Source: Haberlea rhodopensis (Eukaryota > Streptophyta > Magnoliopsida > Lamiales > Gesneriaceae). Taken from it: a stretch of DNA of 64,000 nucleotides. Shown in pieces: positions 48,413 to 58,224 of this stretch (within the stretch, counting starts at the first letter, position 1; each line of letters begins with the position of its first letter). The notes below the pieces were generated by a model. The model had not been told where the DNA came from, did not search any database, and saw only the letters and a program-made list of their open reading frames with translations. A program made the position numbers and the translations under genes. Where the stretch lies: assembly GCA_907163345.1 (NCBI GenBank), contig CAJQUN010000004.1:12925235-12989234 (forward strand). Direction: 5' to 3'.

Positions 48413-51010
48413 TGTAAGGACTGTGACTCATAATCTCGTCATTAGTGTTTTTGTCATTATTATTAGTGCATGCATTTATCAAAAGAAGGAATTCTCGTTA
48501 CATGCTTCATAATTATAGTATGATGTCTAAAAAAAATTTCAACATAATCCCCCATTAACTCTATTCTCATTACAACGCCATGCACATGTATACACTTGAT
48601 AAGACATTATACATGTTCTCAGTTCATTGCGTGATTTACTCTTAATTAAATTACATGACACACTCAAATGAAAAGAGAAACATCAAAATACTAGTACAAC
48701 ACATATACACATATCGACATACTCATAGTCGATCATTGACAAATAAATGTGTACCTACTTGTATAAGATACATTACTTTATACCCATGCTGGTACCTCGC
48801 TCACAGGAGTATCCTCATGCACCAGCCCGAACTCTTTTTCTCCAAATCAATGTCGTACATGTCCACCTGTTTCAATAGAAACAGCCCCCACACAAAGTGA
48901 GCATACCAACAACATAATCTCAATATTATCATAAACACAATTAATAATTTACAGAATATAATATTGTAATTTAAATAATTAATCCCTGAGTATACCACAA
49001 CCATGTGACAAGTCACAAGATGTTCATGTTATCACAATATCTAGAATCATCAACTCCAATTTCAGTTATATCATCAACAACGATTTACTGTACACGCATT
49101 CATAATCATTAGTTATATTGTAATGAGCAATTTATCACCACCATATATCTAGAATCATCAACTCCAAATTCAGTTATATCATCAACGATTTACCGTACAC
49201 GCATTCATAATCATTAGTTCTATTGTAATGAGCAATTTTTCTCCACCATAATTACTGAAATTACTTATATTTCAATTATCAATTAATCACAAAATCTCAT
49301 CATAGTGCATTCTCCTCATATCACATCGCTCGCTCAATAGCGGCGGCACCATTACCCATCACCCGCTCAATAGCGGTGGCATCATATCCATAATCAACGC
49401 ACGCTCAATAACGGCCTCACAATAGTTCATCATGTACCATAATATCATATAGTGATTCTATCATAATTCATCTCGTACAATAATGTTAGAATTCTAACAC
49501 GAATTCTCAATTCATTGATTTTATCACATAACCAATTTTCATAATTTTATGAATCATAATTCATAATTAATGATACGGATACCTGCTCGTATGTCACTAC
49601 ATACCTTAAAGTCGACAGCGTGATTTAATCATCCTTGATCTCTGGAGATTCATGAAGCATCTATATTGAATGTCAATTCAATATTACTCAGACAATACTT
49701 CCAATGACGTCATCAATTACCTATTAAATTCGGCATGCATCATAATGTGACCAATCACAATTATTGTACTCTGCATACTACTCAAGGCATCTCATTTTAT
49801 TCTATATTCATTAGAGTTATCAATTAATTCGATCGAGTAGTACATATCTTACTGAAGTTCAACTCATGCCACCTCATTTTAATTTGTAATATTTCATTGG
49901 AATGAAGAAATCATAAAGAAAATCTACCATAAATATTACATTCCAAAACCCAAACAATTTAACAAATTCTAAAAAAAACAAACAACGAGCCACGATCACT
50001 CGCCAGTTTTCTCGTGATCGATCGCGAGAACCTACTGCCAAAATTCACTCTTCCGCGATCGATCGCCGAGACCCCGCGATCGATCGATCGCTTCGGGCAA
50101 TCGATCGTCAAAACTGTTCATCGTCATCCCAAAATCAGTGTTACGTCGCGATCGATCGGCGCTATAGCTGCGATCGATCGCAACCTGCTATTTTTCTGAA
50201 AAATATTTTGCTTCAATGGTGTCTTCGAACCCAAACTTACCAACACCCCCAACACCCACAATACTTCAAGGATTTCATTAAAACATATAAAAACACTAAA
50301 CACATCAATATAATAATTTCTTCAAAAATCCCAAAACTCAAACTCATCTCCAAACTTAACCAAACTCAACAAAAATACAATCAAAACGTAGGTAAAAGAG
50401 AGGGGTGGAAGATTACCCAACTAATTGCTCGAAAATCCTTCAAGAATCGAGCCTCCATCGAAATTTCCTCCTCAAGGAAATGGGGGAAATGGGAAGGGGA
50501 GGGAGAAGAGAGATCGGGGGGAGAGAGAGATGAGAGGGAGTGAGCCGAGAGAAAAAATTATTGAACACCAAGTCCACTTGGTATATATAGTATCAAGGCT
50601 CCAATAACCCGAGTCTCGAATATTCGCACCAAAACTCTAATAACAAAAGTGTTCTATAAAATCTCACACTCCTTCAATTATATCTCAAACCTCAAATCAA
50701 AGTTCCCCAAACTCCTACTTCCCACTACCAACACATTCCGGGGTTCAACAAGTCAATGAGAATAAAATCTCAAACCTTGACTCCAACAATTCCCAACAGC
50801 GGTTAAAATCCCCTAAAATCTCAATTCAGTAATTCTCATCATTACCACTATTAATTCTTCAACTCAACAATTATGATTTAAATATAATAATTAGTCTCAT
50901 TCGATTTACTTCAAAACTAAGTCCGGAAACAAAATGCCACCCAATCATAATTACCTCTAATTATCACAGTCTCTCAATTTAATTAAGGTAATTAAGTTCC
51001 AAGCATCACA
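48413..51010 (-). mobile_element. 2.6-kb TG...CA insertion, probable solo LTR, with 5-bp target duplication
   Basis: The insert starts TGTAAGGACTG at 48413 and ends AGCATCACA at 51010, with exact 5-bp direct repeats TTAAT at 48408-48412 and 51011-51015 on each side. It has no gene. On the minus strand a TATA box (ACTATATATACC) lies near 50584-50597, followed by a T/C-rich leader (about 50550-50440). This supports minus orientation and an LTR identity. No primer-binding site or polypurine tract is seen inside, so a solo LTR from recombination is the simplest reading. The length would fit the long LTRs of some Ty3/gypsy lineages. Imperfect duplications occur at about 49029-49140 and 49148-49250. 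Confidence 0.8.
50015..50182. repeat. Cluster of GCGATCGATCGC-type palindromes
   Basis: Six copies of GATCGATC in longer palindromic contexts occur in about 170 bp, near 50017, 50058, 50080, 50100, 50148 and 50171, for example GCGATCGATCGC. It lies inside the 2.6-kb insertion, about 400-575 bp downstream of its putative TATA box on the minus strand. It is related in core, but not in flanks, to the cluster at 2280-2525. Confidence 0.85.
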
Positions 51011-51544
51011 TTAATTGAAACCAATTTTAGATGGTGATCTTTTTCATATTCGTTGTGCTTGTCATATTTTAAATTTGTGCGTGCAAGATGGGTTGAAACC
51101 ACTAAAAACTTATTTAGAAAAAATAAAAATGACTCTTAGATTTCTTAATGGTTCAGTTGTTAGAAAACTAGAGTTTAAAAGTTTATGTCTTTCTCATGGT
51201 AAAAATTATAAAGATGTTCCTTACGATGTTCCTACTAAGTGAAATTCCACATATTTAATGTTGCAAGCATGTTTACCTTATAAAGATGTCATCACTTTGT
51301 TTTTTAAATGAAAGGATGTTTGAATATTTTCATATTTATGATGATGATTGAGAAATTGCTTATAGTATTATAAATTTGTTGGAATATTTTTATGATGATA
51401 CTAAATTATTTTCGGGGTGTTACTATCCAACTTCTTCAATTTTTTAAAATAAAAATTAATTAATGAATATTTTGCATTATATTGAGGAAATCCTTCTATT
51501 TAGAAACATTGTTGAACCAATTGACTAGCAAATCATCTTTTAAA

Positions 51545-52345
51545 AATTCTACTTGAGGGCAATCCTAGCTTATCCAAGTCGAACAGTGCCTCGTGCAAGG
51601 CAAGGCAGATTCATGTCTGACTCATAAATAATTTGATTGTCCGAGTTGGAGCCTATCTTTGAGAGAGCATCGGCAACCTGATTGGCTTCCCTACAGCAGT
51701 GAACAATACTTGACGGATTAATGGCTAGCTTCCAAAGCTCTTCTATTTCGTGTTGAATTGACCACGGGAAGGCAAAGTCTTTACGGTATGAGAACTTGAG
51801 AGTCTGCTTCCACATGAATATGGATGAAACCGCGAGCAAGACACAGACGAACTCCAATCAACAAAGCTCGTGTTTTCGCTTGTAGACAAGTTGCCCAACC
51901 CAAAGGGGAAGCAAAAGCGAAAATCAAAGAACCGTTCGCAAGTTCTAAGTACCCCTCTTGTGCCGCTAATGTCTGGGTTCCCTAAAGAGCATCCGTCTGA
52001 GTTTAGCTTGACTGTATTTGAAGGTCGAATCCATTTAAATGTCACCTGAGTAGACAAAGACGGAATCCCCGTGCAGAACGAATACAAAGAGGACAGAGGT
52101 AGCATGCATTCCTTATATTTAAGAAAGAACGAGTCTTTAATGTCGTTGAAGATTCGAGAACAGATTACATGACTTTTTATTGATATCCCATCGAAATGAG
52201 CCAAGTTCCTGGTTTTCCAAAGGTGTCAGCAAATGAAAATAGGGACTATCTGTAGCAGAAATCTCCTATATTTGTTAATGCTATATTTGTACCACCAGCA
52301 TGCAAGTCTCGGTTTAAGAGACTTTCCAGCATACAAAATTCCAAA
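51545..52345 (-). pseudogene. LINE-type RNase H remnant
   Basis: On the minus strand, fragments at 52204-51743 and 51857-51570 carry WIRPSNTVKLNSDGCSLGN with GTRGVLR, typical of the RNase H domain (RVT_3 type) at the end of plant LINE ORF2 proteins. The C-terminal part has HCCREANQVADALSKIG, the conserved block around the last catalytic Asp. Upstream, at about 52260-52205, IFICWHLWKTRN resembles the segment preceding RNase H. Frame changes near 51945 and 51790 disable it. RT is absent. Confidence 0.8.
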
Positions 52346-52369
52346 TGGCCGTGCGTTTGACACCTCTAA

Positions 52370-52735
52370 CTCAATTTACCCCGTGGTTTGAAAATAGACA
52401 TTTTACCCCATGTTGTTTATAAAATAAACAGTTTACCCCCTATGGTTTATAATTTGTGAAAATTTGAATTTTACCCCCTAATAGTTTGTGAATAGGTGTG
52501 AAATACACCCTACACATAGGGGGTAAACTGCATAGTTTGTAAACCACGGGGGGGAGTAAAATGCCTTAGTTTTACGAATCACAAGGGGGTAAAATGCATA
52601 TTTTCAAACCATAGGGTGGTAAACTGCCTATTTTGTAAACCACAGAGGGGTAAAATGTCTATTTTCAAACCACAATGGGGTAATCCGCCTATTTGAGAAA
52701 TCATAGGGGGGTAATCTGCCAAAAACCCCAATAAT
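52370..52735. mobile_element. MITE-like foldback, family M copy 2
   Basis: The left half carries GTGGTTTGAAAATAGAC and TTTACCCC words; the right half carries their complements several times (AAACCACAGAGGGGTAAAAT near 52637). It is closely similar in layout to 24605-24945. No ORF. It inserted next to the LINE remnant. Confidence 0.65.
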
Positions 52736-53380
52736 ATTTATTCAACAACTACTAAGCATTTAATCACAATGAATTATAGTAGACTATATGAACCAAAAAA
52801 TTAATCAAATCGGATCGTACATATACGTCCATTTTTTTCTGCAAAAGCTCTTTCGATCAGTAATATCTTGACTGATCCCAAACTCCAACTATTTATTACA
52901 CAACAAATTAAATGCATGCAATCGTGCTCCAATGCACTATTATATATTTATATATACGTCATAGCAAATTTGTTGTTACATCTAAATTAAAAACAAAAAA
53001 GCTTTTAAAAGAGAGAGATAAAAAAATGTGAAAATTTAAATTACACATAACGCGTGCTCGCAATACATTATTATATTATAGATCATAGCACACTACAAAG
53101 TTATATCTAACTAAACTAAAAACAAAAAAAGCTCTTCAGACAAGTAAAAAAATAAAGATAAAATATTTGATATATTTATTCTTGATGCATAATTTAGTTG
53201 ACCAACTTATTTTTTATACGCTATAGATTTTTGGCATGCGATGATGCATGTATAATAATTTTATTTTATGTAAAATAATTTTTTTATATAGTATATTGTA
53301 TTGGTGTATTTTTTATTTTTTAAAAATGTTATGTTTTTTCTCATAATAATTGAAAACGATGACAAAAACCACAAGACACA
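52736..53380. other. Intergenic, no gene seen
   Basis: AT-rich; contains two related blocks (52970-53030 and 53090-53160) sharing AAACAAAAAAGCT-like words. Nothing coding. Confidence 0.4.
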
Positions 53381-53384
53381 GATT

Positions 53385-53730
53385 GAAGAGGTTGATAAAC
53401 AGTATCTGTTTAAGTCCTCGAGCTTCACTGGGATCTTCAGGAGGGGCAATGGTTTCCATTTCAAGAAATGGAAACAGTTGGAGCTGGCAATGAAGCTTCA
53501 ATGGCACCAAACGAGCAGGTATTAAGGCCAGCTATGCACCGATTAGAAGCCTTGAAATCAGGGAAAAGAGGGTTATGATCCATGGAGAGTCAACAAAGGA
53601 TGATGAAAGACGCATGCGGCTATGCAAGAAAAGAGTACTAATGGGAGAAAAGTGCAGGCCATTAAATGTATCAAGTGAACTTCATTATGATGAAGATGGA
53701 ATTCTCTAACCAGAGATGTTATTCCAAGCG
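53385..53730 (+). pseudogene. Fragment of an unidentified plant gene
   Basis: A protein-like frame runs ETVGAGNEASMAPNEQVLRP and LEALKSGKR. After one extra G near 53566 it continues VMIHGESTKDDERRMRLCKK, RVLMGEKCRPLNVSSELHYD and EDGIL, then a TAA (53708-53710) and PEM. The continuous sense of the sequence across the one-base shift suggests a once functional small protein. I do not recognise the family and see no start codon or intron that would rescue it. Confidence 0.45.
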
Positions 53731-54024
53731 AAAAAATATGAGACTGCTGCTAAAGAAGATTCAAGGCTTTGTTACGATGTATTTACTTCTAGACATGGAC
53801 ATATTTAAAGTGAAGTTTGTTGTGTATGATGTGTTCTGTAAGCATACATGGAGATACAATGACCGAGTAATTGGTATCTACAAGAGAGACCAGAATTTCA
53901 TTTAACTCGGATCAAAATGCCGCGACAGAATAAATACAGTAACGCAAAATATATTTCAATACCATTGCCAGTGCTATATACGATATTTCGCCAAACCATA
54001 TCAAAAGGAAAAGCAAGTAAACAG
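53731..54024. other. Spacer before the PRP38 pseudogene
   Basis: Two short plus-strand ORFs (53666-53905, 53917-54261) lack signatures; the second is the complement of the PRP38 pseudogene. Part may be the pseudogene's 3' UTR. Confidence 0.35.
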
Positions 54025-54280
54025 CAGAAACCGCTTACAAAAAAATCTCAAAGCTTGAGAGGCTTCAGTCAGAGATGCCCTGAGCCTGTTTTGTTCTGCA
54101 ATCTCAGGATCAGGATGGTCGGTTCCATCATCCTTCTTTGCATTCTTTCTTTCTTCTTTTCTGCCTCATTCCAATCATCCTCAGGCCCCTCCCCTCGGCT
54201 TTTTGGACTGGCACTACGACGCTTCTTGCGACGGCCATCGCCATCACGATCAGCTCCTTGAATAGCTTCTCCTCCCAGCT

Positions 54281-54500
54281 CCCTGTCTCGCCTATCCCTC
54301 CCCTGCCTTCCATATTCCTTTCCCTGTCTCTCTCACAACTGTAATCATCTTCGTCTCTTATGCGATGTCGACCCCAGCCTCTTTCTCTATCCCTGTCTCG
54401 CCTATCCCTCCCCTGCCTTCCATATTCCTTCCCCTGTCTCTCTCACAACTGTAATCATCTTCGTCTCTTATGCGATGTCGACCCCAGCCTCTTTCTCTAT
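54281..54500. repeat. 110-bp tandem duplication in the PRP38 C-terminal exon
   Basis: Units 54281-54390 and 54391-54500 both start CCCTGTCTCG and differ by about one base. Because 110 is not a multiple of three, the copy shifts the frame of the Arg/Asp-rich tail and creates a stop. The near identity implies a recent event. Confidence 0.9.
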
Positions 54501-55173
54501 CCCTGTCTCTATCTCTATCACGTCCTCTACCATAGTCTCTATCATACTCTCTGACATAATCCCTATCCTGGAGTCTACAAGGTTGAATTCTAGCTCAAAC
54601 TTGATGACACCATTTGAATTCAATCTACTTTTTGTGGTAACTGAATTGAAACAATTAGAAGGTTTGTTTTGGTAGCTTGGTGGCAGAGAAAATCGAGGTA
54701 ACAGTCCTTTTAATCACGCAAAATTTAAAAAAATAGTCAAATCGAACAGACAAATTGCAGACGAAGTTTAGAATTGTAACAAAAGTAGCCAGTTGTTAAA
54801 AAAAGAAGATTAAAGCAGATTGTTTGTCAAAAAATCCTGCAGAAAATTCAAGATGTACGATCCATCATACTTCTCAGCTGCACACTGCCAGTGCAGAGAA
54901 ACCTGGCAGGATCACAATATAATGCTATAGGAAGCTGTATAAGCCACTTACTGCTTGAAATGCCATGTTGGTCGAACAATCATCGCACATGTGACGTACA
55001 TGTAACTTGTTAAGTTTGGTCTAAACAACAGCTTCCAACTAAACTTGTTGCTTGGATGGAAAAGGAAGAGAAAATTTGAAAGTTGAGAACAATTTCTGGT
55101 TTCATACCATAATACAACAGTAGAAAGTATATCATGCATACCATCAATAACCATCAAAATCATGCATAACATC

Positions 55174-55961
55174 CATAGTTATTAAAGGCGTGCAGCGCAC
55201 TAAAGCACAAAGGGGTCCTAGGGCTATAGCGCGACGTGAAGCGCGCGCTTTACTAAAGTAAGTGCAATAGCTTATATATTTTTAATACATCAAAACTATC
55301 CATAAAATTTAATCAAACTCATTAGCAACAATTAGCGATATGCTTTAGCAATGTTAATAGCTTATCAATTTATATTTTGCTATATTCTCAAGTATTTGTC
55401 AAACTTTGATTGAATGGACTCATTGACGGTTGTGACGACTGATCAACTTTGTCACGTAAAAATTGAAGGAAAATAAAATATAAAACAAGAAAGGAGAATC
55501 AATCCAAAAATAAATAATAAGTTAGAGACGAAAAAAGGAAAGTAAATAATGCAATGTAATTTTGAAGAAAGGAAAAATAGAGCACTTGAACACATCAACC
55601 TGCTTATCGGTGGGTGGCGACCGGAAGCTGGAGGGTTTACGCAACAAGACTTTATGTAACAGTAACCCTAAAACTATATAACTTAACCCTAATAACTCTA
55701 ACTTGGGCTTATTTTTAATAAGCTCAAATATAAATTTAAAGCTCAACCTTAGCAACGTATTTTGATAACCTGCCAGCCCCAATTTTCAAGCATTAGGAAA
55801 GGCGCGTTATAGCGCGCGCCTTGGCTAATTGAAAAAGCGCATATAGCGGACATAGCGCGCACTTTGCCAAAACACGAGGCCATTGCGCTGTGAGGCGCAA
55901 GACCAGCGCCTCGCTTCGCCTTGAGCTTTAGCGCGCGCTATGTGGGCTTTTAATAACTATG
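55174..55961. mobile_element. hAT-type MITE (788 bp) in PRP38 pseudogene intron
   Basis: Terminal repeats CATAGTTATTAAAGGC (55174-55189) and GCTTTTAATAACTATG (55946-55961) are inverted with one mismatch or so. Exact 8-bp direct repeats ATAACATC (55166-55173 and 55962-55969) flank it, as for hAT transposition. Subterminal regions are rich in AGCGCGCGC words; the centre is AT-rich without a transposase ORF. It lies between exons of the PRP38 copy. Confidence 0.88.
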
Positions 55962-57959
55962 ATAACATCAATAACCATCACAATCGGTGATAGCATCGGT
56001 GTCACATAAAACAAAGGAACAAATTCACATTTCCAGAGCTGTATGTGGATATGATCAATGACTATTCAACAGCCATAGAATACTGTCTGAATGTTAAATA
56101 ATATAAGTATTTCAAACCAATTTAAAAACATAAAATAACACATCCATCCATCACAGACTAAAATTATTATGATCCTGTGTATGGGAAGAAAGTAGCTATT
56201 TCAAAATGTAGTTAGAATCATTATATGACAAGAATTTCACAACTCAACTGGAGAAGACATAAAGAGGCCAATGTAGAGAGGCATGCATGTATCTGTGGCT
56301 ATCTCGTTTCCTATCTCGATCTCTATTCCTTGTCAGACTTCGTTCACGATAGTTAATATCCAGCACGCAAGTACCAATTTATCAAACAAGAAACCAGTAC
56401 AAAAGGAGTCAACTTTTAACATAACGGATTGACCGCTGGACCTTGTCATGATCCCCAGAATGAATTCCATTTGCAAGATGTTCGTCTTCATCCTCCCCAA
56501 AATCATCTTCAAGAGCACTTCGTCGAGGTTCTAGTGTCCCAGTGGCATCAAGCGTCAAGTCTGAAAAAAATACAAATGAACAGTTATGAGCACCTAAAGA
56601 ATGAAAGAGTGTCCATAACACACACAGCTTAAATTAAAGGAAGGAAACAGTTCCTTTTATTGTTTCAAGTGAAACAGTTTACACAGCAACCCGCTTCTTG
56701 TTCTCCCACACACACATGATCACAGGAATTGAACTAGATCGATGGATAATGTGGAAGGAGAGAACAATAATTCAAACAACTAGCTCCACAATCATGTTCC
56801 AAATACCTTTTCTTGATTCGTGGCAATGCAATATCGCAAGAGTAATCTCTTGTCAGGAGTTCATCAATAAACTCATCAACATGCGTCAATGTGAATTCTG
56901 ATACAAATTAAGTATGGCTAAAAAAATATAGTAGGATGACAGGGAAAATTATGATCCGCACAAAAACCCCTATAACATAAAAAGGTCAAAAACCTTACTT
57001 CCATCAGTTACATGAAGCCTCGGCTTTCTGTAATCATTGTACACCGGTTCGAGGTAATGATACACGTCAACACCTGTTCCTGTGAGCCACAATTAGAAGG
57101 CAGCTAGCACATGAACATATCGGCAAGCAGAAACAAGTTATGATAGAGTTCTATTCAAGAGAGAGAGAAAAAGAAAAGAATCTGACAAGAAAAATAAAAG
57201 AATCTGACCACAAATAACATCAACACATACTCGCTTTCGAATTTGTAACTGAGTAAATTTTTTATAAATCCTGTGGCTCAATTCTAAGAAACTAGTGTCA
57301 GCGTGCACAGTCTTTTTTCAATTGGTTTTTTTAACTTCTTTTTTAGGATTTAATTACAAAGATCATGTGATATGGTTGACAATATTATTAAGAGCATTAC
57401 AGGTATTTTAAGAATATATAATATTAGGATAAATTGAAATTATTACAAGTCTCATATATATTTCAGTCATTTCATTTTGCATACTATTTGTGATTAGTAA
57501 AGATTTTAGTAAAAGATTTAGAGGCATTTTGATAATTGCATGGTCGTATAACTTGGTGAAATGCGGAAAAGAACTAGAAAAATACTTGTATTCGGGGTAT
57601 GTGATAAATTCAACGACGATTTCCTTGTCGGGCTGAATCTGGAGCTTGTTCATGACAAGGCGGATGAAAAGGGTCGGAATTCGGTTTCCTCCGAGAGCAC
57701 CGCCGAGGTGGTCGAGCTCCATGGCCTTGTCGACTAGCGTCTCCGCCGTCAGGCCCAAGCACTGCTTCTTCCAGTAGGTGTTTTGATAAATCTTGGAACG
57801 CAAAATCTTCTCTACCATGTTTTGAGGATTCGTACCTCTTATGCTCTTATCGATGGGGTCTGTTCGATTCGCCATCGAAGAGGATTGAATTTGAGAAAAG
57901 CGAAACCCTAAATCCTGAGAGACATTAATAGATTTACCAGCTGCGTGCCTCGCTCTGCC

Positions 57960-58140
57960 ACCGAGACATGAGTACGGTTCCTGAACCGTCGATTGACGGT
58001 TTAGAATTATCGATTAGATGGTTCATAAAAGCTTAACCATTAATCTTAACATTCGTAGATAGTTTCGATTATGGTTCGTGAATCGCTGATTACGATTACA
58101 GTTAATCTTCGATTACGATTACGATTACTACCCTTACATT
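57960..58140. repeat. Inverted-repeat-rich stretch with CGATTACGATTA words
   Basis: Contains GGTTCCTGAACCGTCGATT and tandem GATTACGATTAC. The words resemble the subterminal parts of hAT-type non-autonomous elements. Together with 60905-61090, which has facing GGTTC/CGAACC words, it may be one end of a large element enclosing the tandem array, but I could not prove matching termini. Confidence 0.4.
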
Positions 58141-58224
58141 TTTTAAAATATTTGAAATTAAAAATTTATTTCAAAATTTCGAAATGATTTAAATATAAAC
58201 TGTAAACAAAAATAAAATTAAAGT

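Larger units (their letters stand above)
47586..51445 (+). pseudogene. hAT transposase pseudogene (BED finger plus transposase core)
   Basis: Part 1 (47586-48411) has a BED-finger remnant (FDVENVEGKGARAVCKKCKK then GTGHLLRYMAKH) with a TGA in place of the expected Trp codon near 47716 and a one-base frame change in the A-rich run near 47780. It then has RDIRELAKYIVWTETPFSM and GLQPQHSRFQ. Part 2 (51016-51445) has DGDLFHIRCACHILNLCVQ, LFHIRCACHILNL being the conserved block with the catalytic-region Cys/His pattern, then LCLSHGKNYKDVPYDVPTK and NSTYLMLQACLPYKD (with a TGA replacing Trp). The C-terminal dimerisation domain is missing. Parts 1 and 2 rejoin cleanly if 48413-51015 (insertion plus one target copy) is removed. 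Confidence 0.85.
47119..51540 (+). mobile_element. Decayed hAT transposon split by a nested LTR-type insertion
   Basis: A hAT-like left end TAGAGATGTCAACCGAGCC starts at 47119, followed by a GC-rich subterminal stretch (47133-47215) and a TATA-like TATAAATAGAG near 47401. The transposase gene starts at about 47586 and continues to 48411; it resumes at 51016 and reaches about 51440. The right inverted repeat was not found; LINE-derived sequence begins close after 51540. Stops and frameshifts make it inactive. Confidence 0.75.
54025..57875 (-). pseudogene. PRP38-type pre-mRNA splicing factor, broken copy with introns
   Basis: Homologue of PRP38, a tri-snRNP protein needed to activate the spliceosome. 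Exon 1 (57875-57586) encodes MANRTDPIDKSIRGTNPQNM, TAETLVDKAMELDHLGGALG and QPDKEIVVEFI. The expected next exon (family YVRVLGAFYLRLTG) is not found anywhere to 57080, and exon 1 and the next exon do not share a frame. Later exons: 57079-56999 (TGVDVYHYLEPVYNDYRKPR), 56897-56817 (FTLTHVDEFIDELLTRDYSC), 56560-56409 (GTLEPRRSALEDDFGEDEDE), a short RD-rich exon (about 56345-56270), and a C-terminal RD/RS exon (about 54575-54025) ending DDGTDHPDPEIAEQNRLRAS. A 110-bp tandem duplication and frameshifts disrupt this last part. Introns are retained, so it is a duplicated, not processed, pseudogene. Nearby genomic parent copies would be needed to judge function. Confidence 0.85.

Noticed and set aside
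54128..54554. Ser/Leu-rich plus-strand ORFs
   Set aside because: They are the complement of the Arg/Asp-rich C-terminal exon of the PRP38 pseudogene, doubled by the 110-bp duplication.
57586..57875. Intact short PRP38 protein ending at 57408
   Set aside because: The extra codons after the donor at 57585 are intron-like AT-rich sequence; the downstream homologous exons show it is part of a larger broken gene.
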